Below are positions 1-8,948 of a stretch of 64,000 nt of DNA, one piece after another. Origin of the DNA: Mesorhizobium sp. WSM3862 (GTDB lineage Bacteria > Pseudomonadota > Alphaproteobacteria > Rhizobiales > Rhizobiaceae); contig NZ_NSGE01000002.1 in assembly GCF_002294985.1 (NCBI RefSeq), positions 620,001-684,000 of the forward strand. Direction: 5' to 3'. The translations under genes were made by a program, and so were the position numbers. The first letter of the stretch is position 1, and each line of letters begins with the position of its first letter. The notes under the pieces are model-generated. The model searched no databases, was not told where the DNA came from, and saw nothing but the letters and a program-made list of their open reading frames with translations.

Positions 1-1464
1 CGCCCACAGCCAGCCCTGATCGGAAAGCAGCATGCCGACCCGGCCTTCGCCCTTGCGGTCGAGCACAAGCAGGGGGCGGTCGTCGGCCCCTTTCATCACC
101 ACCGCGCCCTCGGGGTTCTTGACGCCGATGGTGCGGAACCAGCGGCTCCAGCGCGGCGGATCGGCGGCGGAGCCGTCGAGCCCGCGCGTGACCGGGTGGC
201 GCTGGCCGAGATCGGTGAGACGCGGATAGAAGGCCTTATCGACGACCTCGCCGCTCGGCATCGCGGGCAGGGCCGACATCAGCGGCGTTCGGGCGATGGA
301 GCTTTCGCCGGCATATTCGGGCCCGGCGGCAATCAGCAGCGCGCCGCCCTTTTCGACATATTCGGAGATGTAGTCGTAATACAGGATCGGCAGCACGTCG
401 CGGTGCTGATAGCGGTCGAAGATGATCAGATCGAAATCCTTGATTTTCTCGACGAACAGCTCGCGCGTCGGGAAGGCGATCAGCGACAGCTCGTTGATCG
501 GGGTGCCGTCCTGCTTTTCCGGCGGTCGCAGAATGGTGAAGTGGACGAGGTCGACCGAAGCGTCGGATTTCAACAGGTTGCGCCAGGTGCGCTCGCCGGC
601 ATGCGGCTCGCCGGAGACCAGAAGCACGCGCAGATGATCGCGAATGCCGTCGACCAGCGCGATGGCGCGGTTGTTGGTGTCGGTCAACTCGCCCGGCTCG
701 TGGTCGATCGAAAGCTGGACGATGTTGCGGCCCGCGTTGGGAATGGTGACTTCAAGCTTCATCGGCTGACCGATGGTCGCATGCTCGACAGAGACCTGCT
801 CGCCATTGACCGAGACCCGCACGTCGACCGGGCCGCCCTGGCCTTCCATGGAAAGCACCCGATAGCTCATGTCGAGCGGCTTGCCGACGAGGCCAAAGCG
901 CGGCGCGTTCTCGAAGCGGATGCGGCGGTCCTTCTCGTGCTCGTTGCCGGTGATCAGCGCATGGAGCGGCGCGTTGAATTCCGGAGCGCCGGCCGGCGCG
1001 TCATGCACCTCGCCATCGGTGATCATGATGGCGCCGCCGATGCGCGAGGGCGGCACATCGCGGAAAGCGCTTTCCAGCGCGCCGAACAGCCTGGTTTCCG
1101 TGCGCTCATCGGCGGCCTCGGATTTGCCGGCCTCGACGACGCGGACGTCGAATTGCTTGAAACGGCCGAGGCGCTGCTGAAGGCCCGTCAGCGCTTCGTC
1201 GGTCTGCTTGGTGCGGTCGCCGATGTCCTGGCTCTGGCTGCGATCGACGATGACCGCGACGACGCTCTTCAATGCCTCGCGTTCCTCGTCGAGGAAAACG
1301 GGATTGAGCAGTGCCGCGCCCAGCGCCAGCAGGGCGATGAAGCGCAGGACAGAGCCGCGCTGACGGAACCACAGGCCGGCCAGCGCGAGCAGCGCGAGCG
1401 GCACGATGACGACCCAGAACAGCGGCCAGGAAACGAGCGGCTCGAAGGAGATCGACCAGTTCAT
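1..1464 (-). CDS. Membrane-anchored glutamine amidotransferase-like protein (partial, C-terminus beyond window)
   Basis: This reading frame is open from an ATG at 1464 to the left edge (488 codons seen, no stop), so it is C-terminally truncated by the window. The protein starts MNWSISFEPLVSWPLFWVV and has two N-terminal hydrophobic segments (about residues 10-30 and 40-56). A von Willebrand-like region with VIVDRSQSQD follows, then a DxxIFDRYQHRD-type segment and KGGALLIAAGPEYAG, as in the class I glutamine amidotransferase-like membrane proteins found beside MoxR/DUF58 genes. It starts 3 nt after the stop of the DUF4159 gene, so it is the fourth gene of that coupled cluster. Catalytic activity is not established; many relatives lack a full amidotransferase triad. 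The family call is from overall pattern; function is inferred from context. Confidence 0.72.
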   Translation of the reverse strand, partial: MNWSISFEPLVSWPLFWVVIVPLALLALAGLWFRQRGSVLRFIALLALGAALLNPVFLDEEREALKSVVAVIVDRSQSQDIGDRTKQTDEALTGLQQRLGRFKQFDVRVVEAGKSEAADERTETRLFGALESAFRDVPPSRIGGAIMITDGEVHDAPAGAPEFNAPLHALITGNEHEKDRRIRFENAPRFGLVGKPLDMSYRVLSMEGQGGPVDVRVSVNGEQVSVEHATIGQPMKLEVTIPNAGRNIVQLSIDHEPGELTDTNNRAIALVDGIRDHLRVLLVSGEPHAGERTWRNLLKSDASVDLVHFTILRPPEKQDGTPINELSLIAFPTRELFVEKIKDFDLIIFDRYQHRDVLPILYYDYISEYVEKGGALLIAAGPEYAGESSIARTPLMSALPAMPSGEVVDKAFYPRLTDLGQRHPVTRGLDGSAADPPRWSRWFRTIGVKNPEGAVVMKGADDRPLLVLDRKGEGRVGMLLSDQGWLWA

Positions 1465-1467
1465 GAA

Positions 1468-4284
1468 CTACTGTCCCAGCCGTTCGAGCAGGACGGGCAC
1501 ATGCACCTGGTCGGATTTGTAGTTGCCGGTCAGCATGTACATCATGATGTTGACGCCGGCGCGCAGCGCGTAGACGCGCTGCATCGGATCCGGCGGCACG
1601 GTCGGCAGCATCGGATCGCCGTTCTCGTCGACCGCCCAGGCGCCGGCGAAATCATTACCGGTGATCATGATCGGGGAGACGCCGTCGCCGGTGCGCACGG
1701 GACGGTTCTCGGTGTTGCTGGCATCGAGCGAGGCTTCGACCCAGAGCGGACTGCCGTTGAAGCGGCCGGGAAACTCGGGAAGGATGAAGAAGGACTTCGT
1801 CAGCACATGGTCCGAGGGCACCGGCTCCAGCGGCGGCACGTTCAGATTGCCGAGAATATCGCGCAGCCGCTCGGTGGCCGGGCTTGCCGAGCCGCCGCCG
1901 ATGCCGTTGGAGAACTGGTCGCGCGTGTCGAAGAGAACCGTGCCGCCCTGCTGCATATAGGCGTCGATGCGGGCGATCGCGGCTTCGCTGGGCATCGGCG
2001 CGGTAGCGTCGATTGGCCAGTAGATCAGCGGATAGAAGGTCAGTTCGTCCTTGGAGATGTCGACACCCGCCGGCGGGCCGGGTTCCAGCGCGGTCTTCTC
2101 GATGAGGAAGCGGGTGAGGCCCTCAAGGCCGGCGCGGCTGATTGAATCGACGCCGGGCTCGCCGGTGATGACATAGGCGATGCGAGTTTTCGAAATGTCC
2201 TCGATGGCCTGGGCATCGCCCGGCTTCGAATCATCGGCGCGGGCAAAGTCGGCGTGGCCGAAGAGCCCGCCGAACACGATCAGCAGGGCAGCGGCGGTCG
2301 CCGCGGCGCGGCGCGGCCGGCGCGAGAACAGCCCACCCATCCAGAACACGGCAAGCGTGTCGAGCACCATCAGCAAGAGGGCCAATGTGACCAGCGGGCC
2401 TTTCAGGTTCTCCGATTCGTCGAAGGCGTAAGGGATGGCCGTCACCGGCAGCGAGACCTGTGGCCGAGCAAGCGGCGTGAATGTGCTCGAGGCGTTGAGC
2501 AGGTTATGCGCGAAAACGCCGGTTTCCGAACCGTAGAGGCCGGGCGGGTTTTCCAGCGTCACCGGAAGCGGGCCGGCGGCGGGCACGAGCGGCCGCGCAT
2601 CGGGTGTCGGCGGCACCAGCGCGCCGTCGGCGCCGATCATGCGATAGGGCGCCAGCGATGCTGCGGCCGCCTCGGCATTGGCGACCGCGGCGCCCTGGTT
2701 GCGCGACAATTGCACTATGCGTCTCAGCATCTCGACGAAGCTGCCGGAGATCGGCAGGTTCGACCAGGTCGCCTCCGGTGTCACGTGGAAGAGTACCAGC
2801 GTTCCCTTGTCCTTCTTCATGCCCGTGACCAGCGGCGTGCCGTCGGCAAGCGTCGCCCAGGTGCGCTCGACGATGTCGGGCGTCGGCTCGGCCAGCACCT
2901 GCCGGCTGACCGTCACCTCCGTCGGCGGCGCGAGGTCGGCGAACGGGCCGTTCTTCGGGAATTCGGTGACCGGTTGCGGCGTCGTCCACGAAAGCGCGCC
3001 GCCCAGCGCGCGCTCGCCGCTGCGCAGCCGGACCGGCAAGAGATCATCGTCGTTGCCGGCGGCAGCCAGCCTTGAACCGGCAAAACGCACCAGCGTGCCG
3101 CCATTGTTCACCCAGTCGACCAGCCGTTGCCGGACCTGCGCAGGGATGGTGCCGACATCGGCCATGATGATCATCGCCGGCTTCTGGTCGAGAAGCTGCG
3201 GAATGGCATCGGCCAGATCGGCGCTCGACGGCTCCACCAGATCGGCGAAAGGCTGCAGGGCGCGGCGAATGTAATAGAGCGGCGACAGCAGCGGCTGCGC
3301 CTGGTCTGCCTCGGCCTGCGAAAGCAGACCGACGCGGCGGCGCTTGGAGCTCTCGTCCAGCACGCGAACGGCACCGGCCTGGTGCTCGCCATCGAGTGCT
3401 ATCGAGGCGAAGTCGTTGCGCAATTCGAACGGCACCTTCATCGTTCCGGTGGCGGTGGCCTGACCCGGCGCGAAGGTCAGAGTCGCGTCGGCGATGCGGC
3501 GGCCCTTGTCGTCGAAGGCGCCCGCGGTGACCTGCGCCGGCGCCGGGTCGCCCGGCGCGCGGATGGCGGTCAGCGTGAAGCCGTCGACCTGATTGTCGGC
3601 GCCGGTCAGGCCGGTGAGCGAAAGCCGGTCCGAGGTGACCCAGACCAGCCTCGCGGCATTCTTTTCCAGGAGCGTCTTGAACGCCGCTTCGTCGCCGGTG
3701 GCGGCAAGGCCATCGGCAAGCACGGCAACGCTCGCGCCGGGCAGGCGCTCCAAAGTGGCTGCGACGCGGGCATAGACGGCGGGGCGGTCGGTCGGGATCG
3801 GGCGCGGCTTTGCCGCGCGCAGGCGGTCGAGCGCGGCCGATGCATCGAAGGGGCCGATCTCGGCATTCGGCTTCTCGGCGGTAAAGGCGATGACGACCGG
3901 CACGCCGTTCGAGCCGGCGTCGGCAATCAGCCGCTCGGCGGTGGCGACGCGCTTGCCCCAGTCGACGGCGCTTGCCCAGTCATTGTCGACGACCAGCGCG
4001 AGAGCCGAGCCCTCGGCCGGCAGCTTTTCGCGCGGATTGAAGATCGGCTCGGCGAGCGCCGTGACGACAAGGGCGGCCATCAGCAGGCGGAGCAGCGTCA
4101 GCCACCAGGGGCTTTGATGCGGCGTCTCTTCGCGCCTCAGGACGCGGGCGAGGATCCTCAGCGGCGGAAAGACCTCAGTCCGCGGCCTGGGCGGCGTCAG
4201 CCTCAGCAGGTACCAGATCACCGGCAGGGCCAGCAGCCCCCACAGCACCATCGGCGCGCCGAAGGAAAGCGGCAGCCAACTCAT
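1468..4284 (-). CDS. BatA-domain / DUF4159-domain membrane protein
   Basis: A 938-residue protein. Residues 1-85 form the double-transmembrane BatA-type N-terminal domain (start MSWLPLSFGAPMVLWGLL, two hydrophobic helices, LAEPIFNPRE). A long periplasmic or von Willebrand-like middle follows, including ALALVVDNDWAS. A third hydrophobic segment lies near residues 640-690. The C-terminus from about 725 (RIAYVITGEPGVDS, then QQGGTVLFDTRDQF) is a DUF4159 domain. Its ATG overlaps the DUF58 stop (ATGA), and the next gene begins 3 nt after its own stop, so all are probably one transcript. Bacteroides-type Bat proteins are linked to aerotolerance and envelope stress, and MoxR-linked complexes to metalloenzyme or membrane-complex maturation. 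The exact role here is unknown. Confidence 0.85.
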   Translation of the reverse strand: MSWLPLSFGAPMVLWGLLALPVIWYLLRLTPPRPRTEVFPPLRILARVLRREETPHQSPWWLTLLRLLMAALVVTALAEPIFNPREKLPAEGSALALVVDNDWASAVDWGKRVATAERLIADAGSNGVPVVIAFTAEKPNAEIGPFDASAALDRLRAAKPRPIPTDRPAVYARVAATLERLPGASVAVLADGLAATGDEAAFKTLLEKNAARLVWVTSDRLSLTGLTGADNQVDGFTLTAIRAPGDPAPAQVTAGAFDDKGRRIADATLTFAPGQATATGTMKVPFELRNDFASIALDGEHQAGAVRVLDESSKRRRVGLLSQAEADQAQPLLSPLYYIRRALQPFADLVEPSSADLADAIPQLLDQKPAMIIMADVGTIPAQVRQRLVDWVNNGGTLVRFAGSRLAAAGNDDDLLPVRLRSGERALGGALSWTTPQPVTEFPKNGPFADLAPPTEVTVSRQVLAEPTPDIVERTWATLADGTPLVTGMKKDKGTLVLFHVTPEATWSNLPISGSFVEMLRRIVQLSRNQGAAVANAEAAAASLAPYRMIGADGALVPPTPDARPLVPAAGPLPVTLENPPGLYGSETGVFAHNLLNASSTFTPLARPQVSLPVTAIPYAFDESENLKGPLVTLALLLMVLDTLAVFWMGGLFSRRPRRAAATAAALLIVFGGLFGHADFARADDSKPGDAQAIEDISKTRIAYVITGEPGVDSISRAGLEGLTRFLIEKTALEPGPPAGVDISKDELTFYPLIYWPIDATAPMPSEAAIARIDAYMQQGGTVLFDTRDQFSNGIGGGSASPATERLRDILGNLNVPPLEPVPSDHVLTKSFFILPEFPGRFNGSPLWVEASLDASNTENRPVRTGDGVSPIMITGNDFAGAWAVDENGDPMLPTVPPDPMQRVYALRAGVNIMMYMLTGNYKSDQVHVPVLLERLGQ

Positions 4285-5240
4285 GCGACCGCCTTTCCGG
4301 CATCACCGCCAGCGGTCAGCCCTGCATGACCCGAGGTCAGACCCGGACGGCTGCTGTCGGCGGTCATCGCCATGTGGACGCGCACGAGCGCCTCGGAGGC
4401 GAGGCGGTCGGTATGATTGACGGTAAAGCTCCAGCCGAGGCGCTTGCACCAGCCGGCGAGTTCCTGGCGGCGAGCGATATAGAGCAGGCGGTATTCGTCT
4501 TTGAGCGTTTCGGCGCGGCCGGCGGTCAGCTTGTCGCCGGTCTCGGGATCGGTGAATTCGGTGCGGCCGGCATAGGGGAAGGTCTCCTCGGCCGGGTCGG
4601 CGACCTCGATCAGATGCGCGCGCACGCCGTGACGGGCGAGCACGTCGAGCCAGGCCATGGTCTCCTCGACCGGATCGAGAAAGTCGCTGACGATGACGAT
4701 GTCGCAGAAGCGGCGGATGGTGGAGAGATCGGGCTTCGCCGCAAGGTTGCCGGCATGGCTGAGCTGGGCCGCGATGCGTTCGGCGCCGTTGCGGGCGGTG
4801 AACGGGTCGGTGAGGCCCGGCCAGGCGATGCGCTCGCCGCTGCGCGACAGGAGCTCGGCCAACCCAAGCGCCAGCACCAGCGCGCGCGATTCCTTGGAAA
4901 CGCCGGCTCCCGAGGATTTGTAGAGCATGGACGGGGAGGGATCCGACCAGAGCCAGACGGTATGGGCCGCCTCCCACTCGCGGTCGCGCACATAGGTGTG
5001 GTCGTCGCGGGCCGAGCGGCGCCAGTCGATGCGTGAGGCATCGCCTTCGACATAGGGGCGGAACTGCCAGAAATTCTCGCCGATGCCGCGCTTGCGGCGG
5101 CCATGCCAGCCGGCGATCACCGTGTTGACGATGCGGCGCGCCTCGACCAGCAGATCCGGCACCAGAGAGGCCCGCAACCGGCCACGGGCGAGCGCGTCGC
5201 GCGTCGCAACCGGTGCCTGGACCTCGCCTATTCGACCCAT
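4281..5240 (-). CDS. DUF58 domain-containing protein (MoxR partner)
   Basis: A 319-residue soluble protein with the DUF58 core: GRRKRGIGENFWQFRPYVEG (about residues 47-66) followed by DASRIDWRRSARDD, the region most conserved in the family. A von Willebrand factor A-like fold follows, containing VWLWSDPSPSMLY, a MIDAS-like DxSxS. It is the second gene of the cluster: its ATG overlaps the MoxR stop and its stop overlaps the next ATG, both as ATGA, which indicates tight translational coupling. DUF58 proteins generally act with a MoxR AAA+ ATPase, probably as adaptor or substrate-binding partner. No transmembrane helix is evident here, unlike in some DUF58 proteins. Confidence 0.88.
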   Translation of the reverse strand: MGRIGEVQAPVATRDALARGRLRASLVPDLLVEARRIVNTVIAGWHGRRKRGIGENFWQFRPYVEGDASRIDWRRSARDDHTYVRDREWEAAHTVWLWSDPSPSMLYKSSGAGVSKESRALVLALGLAELLSRSGERIAWPGLTDPFTARNGAERIAAQLSHAGNLAAKPDLSTIRRFCDIVIVSDFLDPVEETMAWLDVLARHGVRAHLIEVADPAEETFPYAGRTEFTDPETGDKLTAGRAETLKDEYRLLYIARRQELAGWCKRLGWSFTVNHTDRLASEALVRVHMAMTADSSRPGLTSGHAGLTAGGDAGKAVA

Positions 5241-6244
5241 CAGATGCCTTTTGCCAGTTTCGACACCACGTCGCGCACGGATGTGCCTTCGGCGCGGGCG
5301 GCGAAGGTCAGCGCCATGCGGTGCTGCAGCACCGGCTCGGCGAGGGCACGGATGTCGTCGACCGACGGCGCCAGCCTGCCATCATATAGAGCGCGTGCTC
5401 GGGCGCACAGGGTCAGCGCCTGGCTGGCGCGCGGACCAGGGCCCCAGGCGACATGCTTGTCGGTGTCGGCAATCCCCTGACCGGGACGAGCCGAGCGCAC
5501 CAGCTTGAGGATCGCTTCGACGACGCTTTCGGGCACCGGCATGCGGCGGATCAGCGTCTGAATCTCCCTCAGCCTGGCTGGCTGCAGCACATTGTCGGCC
5601 CTGGCCTCCTCGACGCCGGTGGTTTCGAGCAGGATGCGGCGTTCGGCCTCGATCTCCGGATAGAGGATGTCGACCTGCATCAGGAAACGATCGAGCTGCG
5701 CTTCCGGCAGCGGATAGGTGCCTTCCTGCTCCAGCGGGTTCTGCGTCGCCAGCACGTGGAAGGGCGAGGGCAGGTCGTGGCGAACGCCGGCGATGGTGAC
5801 GTGATATTCCTGCATCGCCTGCAGCAGCGCCGACTGGGTGCGCGGCGAGGCACGGTTGATCTCGTCGGCCATCAAAAGCTGCGAAAAGATAGGCCCGCGG
5901 AGGAAGCGGAAGGATCGTTTGCCAAGCTCATCCTGCTCCATGACTTCGGAGCCGAGGATGTCGGACGGCATCAGGTCGGGCGTGAACTGGATGCGGCGGG
6001 AATCGAGGCCGAGCACGATGCCCAGTGTCTCGACCAGCTTGGTCTTGGCGAGGCCTGGCACGCCGACGAGGAGCGCATGCCCGCCGGCAAGCAGCGCAAC
6101 CAGCGTGCGCTCGACAACGGCTTCCTGGCCGAAGATCACGCGGCCTACGGCGTCGCGGACCTTGGAGATGTCGGACAGCGCCTTCTCGGCCTGCTCGATC
6201 ATCGCCTTGTCGCTCAACGGGCTTTCCTTGATCATCACGCTCAT
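5240..6244 (-). CDS. MoxR family AAA+ ATPase
   Basis: A 334-residue AAA_3-type ATPase. The Walker A is GVPGLAKTK (about residues 59-67), the Walker B LLMADEIN, sensor 1 LATQNP, and the MoxR-typical QEGTYPLPEAQLDRF segment follows. The C-terminal lid domain runs to KLAKGI. It is the first gene of the four-gene minus-strand cluster, read from the 153-bp divergent region shared with the DUF1285 gene. MoxR ATPases act as chaperone-like remodelers that insert cofactors or mature protein complexes together with DUF58 and von Willebrand proteins. The start at 6244 is a good ATG with a second Met three codons on, so the start is uncertain by only a few residues. Confidence 0.92.
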   Translation of the reverse strand: MSVMIKESPLSDKAMIEQAEKALSDISKVRDAVGRVIFGQEAVVERTLVALLAGGHALLVGVPGLAKTKLVETLGIVLGLDSRRIQFTPDLMPSDILGSEVMEQDELGKRSFRFLRGPIFSQLLMADEINRASPRTQSALLQAMQEYHVTIAGVRHDLPSPFHVLATQNPLEQEGTYPLPEAQLDRFLMQVDILYPEIEAERRILLETTGVEEARADNVLQPARLREIQTLIRRMPVPESVVEAILKLVRSARPGQGIADTDKHVAWGPGPRASQALTLCARARALYDGRLAPSVDDIRALAEPVLQHRMALTFAARAEGTSVRDVVSKLAKGI

Positions 6245-6351
6245 GCCGTTCGATCCTTGTGGTTGGAAATACCGGCTTGCATTCTCGATTCGCAGAATGC
6301 CGCGATTCGGCCTCGCCCGGCGCCTGCGATTGAACTTAAATCACAGGCTTG

Positions 6352-6369
6352 GGCTGACAAGGCTGACAA
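6352..6369. repeat. 9-bp tandem repeat in the MoxR/DUF1285 divergent region
   Basis: GGCTGACAA occurs twice back to back, 29 bp upstream of the DUF1285 ATG. It sits in the only intergenic space from which both the MoxR cluster (minus) and the DUF1285-NUDIX-cca operon (plus) can be read. It may be a regulator-binding repeat or chance; nothing else supports a function. Confidence 0.3.
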
Positions 6370-6397
6370 TCCGGACAACAGTGACTATTTCGTGACC

Positions 6398-7027
6398 ATG
6401 ACGCATCGCACAGAATCCGGTGAAAAGGGCCTGACCAGCGCCACCGAGGCGCGCGGGCTGGAGGCGCTGATCTCGCGCGCGGCGCGCGCCGGCAAGGGGC
6501 CGGCTCCGGTGGAGCGCTGGAATCCGGACTTCTGCGGCGACCTCGATATGGAGATCAGGGCCGACGGCACCTGGTTCTACCTCGGCACGCCGATCGGGCG
6601 CATGCCGCTGGTGCAGCTCTTTTCCAGCGTGTTGCGCAAGGACGCCGACGGCAAGACCTATCTGGTGACGCCGGTGGAGCGCGTCGGCATCCGCGTCGCC
6701 GACGCGCCTTTCATCGCCGTCGAGATGAACGTGTCCGGGACCGGCAACGGCCAGCTCATCACGTTCCGCACCAATGTCGGGGACGTGGTCACCGCCGGGC
6801 CCGGCCATCCGCTGCGCTTCGTCGACGAGGACGCCACCGGCGGGCTCAAGCCTTATGTGCTGGTGCGCGGGCGGCTGGAAGCCTTGGTGGCGCGGCCGGT
6901 GATGTACGAATTGGTCGAGCATGGAGAGGTGATCGACGTCGGCGGCAGGGCAATGTTCGCCGTCCGCTCCGGCGGCGAAGTCTATCCGATCATGCCGGCC
7001 GAAAAGCTCGAGCGGCTAAGCGCGTGA
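6398..7027 (+). CDS. DUF1285 domain-containing protein
   Basis: A 209-residue protein from ATG 6398 (a GTG two codons earlier is possible). It matches the DUF1285 pattern of alphaproteobacteria: VERWNPDFCGDLDMEIRADG near residue 40, GTWFYLGTPIGRMPLV, then SVLRKDADGKTYLVTPVE. No signal peptide or membrane segment is seen, so it should be cytoplasmic. Its stop overlaps the start of the NUDIX gene, and the triplet DUF1285-NUDIX-cca is a conserved operon in rhizobia, which suggests a housekeeping link to nucleotide or tRNA metabolism. Its biochemical function is unknown; the call is by family resemblance. Confidence 0.85.
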   Translation: MTHRTESGEKGLTSATEARGLEALISRAARAGKGPAPVERWNPDFCGDLDMEIRADGTWFYLGTPIGRMPLVQLFSSVLRKDADGKTYLVTPVERVGIRVADAPFIAVEMNVSGTGNGQLITFRTNVGDVVTAGPGHPLRFVDEDATGGLKPYVLVRGRLEALVARPVMYELVEHGEVIDVGGRAMFAVRSGGEVYPIMPAEKLERLSA

Positions 7028-7659
7028 TGGACCAGGTGGCTCCGGTGCCGTTCTCGATCGCGGATTTTCGCGCCCGCGCAGCGGCGCAGGCCGAGGTGCA
7101 ATCCGGCGACGAGTTCGGCGACCACCGCTTCAATCCAGGGCATCCCAGGCTGAAGCATATAGAACCGCTGCGCGACGCCGCGGTGCTGATCCCGGTCGTC
7201 GATCACGCCGACGGCGCCACGGTGCTGCTCACCAAGCGGGCCGAGAAGCTGCGCAGCCATTCCGGCCAGGTCGCCTTTCCCGGCGGCACCATCGATCCGA
7301 CCGATCCCAGTCCTGAGGCCACAGCGCTGCGGGAGACATTCGAGGAGATCGGCCTCGACCGCGATCACATCGAAATTGTCGGCCGCATGCCCGACTATGT
7401 CTCCGGCAGCGGCTACCGCATCGTGCCGGTGCTTTCGGTGGTGCGGCCCGGCTTTTCGCTGATGCTCAACGCCGACGAGGTCGACGCCGCCTTCGAGGTG
7501 CCGCTGCGCTTCCTGATGGACCCTGTCAACCACGCGCGCGACAGCCGCATGTGGAACGACCTCGAATGGTTCTTCTACGAGATGCCCTATGGCGGCCAGC
7601 GGATCTGGGGCGTCACCGCCGGTATCATCCGCACACTCTATGAAAGGCTCTATGCGTGA
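7027..7659 (+). CDS. CoA pyrophosphatase-type NUDIX hydrolase
   Basis: A protein of about 210 residues. The NUDIX box is intact (GGTIDPTDPSPEATALRETF then EEIGL, matching G-x5-E-x7-RE-U-x-EE-x-G-U). The region just before it, LLTKRAEKLRSHSGQVAFPG, is the signature of the CoA-pyrophosphatase (NudL/YeaB) branch, which cleaves CoA and CoA derivatives to 3',5'-ADP and phosphopantetheine. Translation can begin at GTG 7024 or ATG 7027; the ATG lies in a TGATG overlap with the DUF1285 stop and is preferred. Its stop overlaps the GTG of the next gene, so the three genes are coupled. Confidence 0.9.
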   Translation: MDQVAPVPFSIADFRARAAAQAEVQSGDEFGDHRFNPGHPRLKHIEPLRDAAVLIPVVDHADGATVLLTKRAEKLRSHSGQVAFPGGTIDPTDPSPEATALRETFEEIGLDRDHIEIVGRMPDYVSGSGYRIVPVLSVVRPGFSLMLNADEVDAAFEVPLRFLMDPVNHARDSRMWNDLEWFFYEMPYGGQRIWGVTAGIIRTLYERLYA

Positions 7660-8924
7660 GCGCTGAGGTGTCTCTCTCGGGCAGGGCCGATTGGCTGGGC
7701 GAAAAGCATCTGCAGAAGCTGCTTGCCGCGCTGAAGGAGGGCGGCGAGGAGGCGCGGGTGGCCGGTGGAGCGGTGCGCAATGCGCTGATCGGCCAGCCGG
7801 TCGCCGACATTGACATTGCCACCACGACGGTGCCCGAGGACACGATCCACCGCGCGCAGGCCGCCGGCTTCAAGACCGTGCCGACAGGGATCGAGCACGG
7901 CACCGTCACGGCAATCGCCGGCGGCAAGGCCTATGAGGTCACGACGCTCAGGGCCGACATCGAGACCGACGGTCGGCGGGCGAAAGTCATCTTCGGGCGC
8001 GACTGGAAAGCCGACGCCGCGCGGCGCGACTTCACCATCAATGCGCTTTATGCCGAAGCCGACGGCGCCATCGTCGACCTTGTCGGCGGCGTCGCCGATA
8101 TCGAGGCGCGGCGGCTGCGCTTCATCGGCGATCCGGAAGCGCGCATCCGCGAGGATTATCTTCGTATCCTGCGCTTCTTCCGCTTCTTCGCCTGGTATGG
8201 CGACGGCCGGCCGGACGCCGAGGGCTTGAAGGCCTGCGCCAGGCTGAAGGACGGGCTCGGCAGGCTTTCGGCCGAACGCGTGTGGTCCGAACTGAAGAAG
8301 CTGCTTTCGGCGCCCGACCCCTCGCGCGCCCTGCTGTGGATGCGCCAGGCCGGCGTCCTCACCGCCGTGCTGCCGGAGAGCGAGAAATGGGGCATCGACG
8401 CCATCCACGGGCTGGTCAGGACCGAAAAGGATCTCGGCTGGGATGCCGATCCGCTGCTCAGGCTGGAGGCCGTCGTTCCGCCGGATGCCGCGCGCATGAA
8501 GACGCTTGCCGAAAGGCTCAGATTTTCAACCGCCGAGGGGGAGCGCCTGCGACACTGGGCACTGACGGTTCCGCCTGAACCCAAGACGACCGAGACGGAA
8601 TTGTCGAAGAAGCTCTATTTCGGCGACCGCGAAGGCTTCGTCGATCGCCTGCGGCTCGCGCTCGCCGCCGCGCGGACACGGGCCATCGAGGACGATCGGG
8701 CGATGATGGAAGCCGGCAGTTTCTCGCGCCTGCTCGGCTTCGCCTTGAAATGGCAAAAGCCGAGCTTTCCGATAAAGGGGGCCGACCTGACCGAACTCGG
8801 CGCCGCGCCCGGCCCGAAGCTTGGCGCCACGCTGAAGAATCTCGAAAGGGAATGGGTGGATTCAGCATTCGCCATGGATCGCGGCGCGCTGCTCAAACGC
8901 GCCGCGCAGGCACTCGAGGCTTAG
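7656..8924 (+). CDS. cca: CCA tRNA nucleotidyltransferase / poly(A) polymerase-family enzyme
   Basis: A 422-residue class II nucleotidyltransferase. The active-site region is ARVAGGAVRNALIGQPVADIDIATT: the GGxVRD/N-type motif and the DxD carboxylates (DID near residue 51) that bind metal. ADAARRDFTINALYAE and EDYLRILRFFRFFAWYG are the nucleotide-recognition motifs of CCA-adding enzymes. It adds or repairs the 3' CCA of tRNAs in the cytoplasm. It starts at GTG within a 4-nt overlap with the NUDIX stop, completing the operon. The short intergene to the convergent subtilase (24 bp) holds no obvious terminator. Confidence 0.93.
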   Translation: MSAEVSLSGRADWLGEKHLQKLLAALKEGGEEARVAGGAVRNALIGQPVADIDIATTTVPEDTIHRAQAAGFKTVPTGIEHGTVTAIAGGKAYEVTTLRADIETDGRRAKVIFGRDWKADAARRDFTINALYAEADGAIVDLVGGVADIEARRLRFIGDPEARIREDYLRILRFFRFFAWYGDGRPDAEGLKACARLKDGLGRLSAERVWSELKKLLSAPDPSRALLWMRQAGVLTAVLPESEKWGIDAIHGLVRTEKDLGWDADPLLRLEAVVPPDAARMKTLAERLRFSTAEGERLRHWALTVPPEPKTTETELSKKLYFGDREGFVDRLRLALAAARTRAIEDDRAMMEAGSFSRLLGFALKWQKPSFPIKGADLTELGAAPGPKLGATLKNLEREWVDSAFAMDRGALLKRAAQALEA

Positions 8925-8948
8925 ATGAGTCCTACATCGTGGCGCCGC

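Noticed and set aside
196..2145. Long plus-strand open frame (649 codons)
   Set aside because: It is antisense to the amidotransferase-like and DUF4159 genes, whose minus-strand frames show clear domains; GC-rich third positions keep the opposite strand open.
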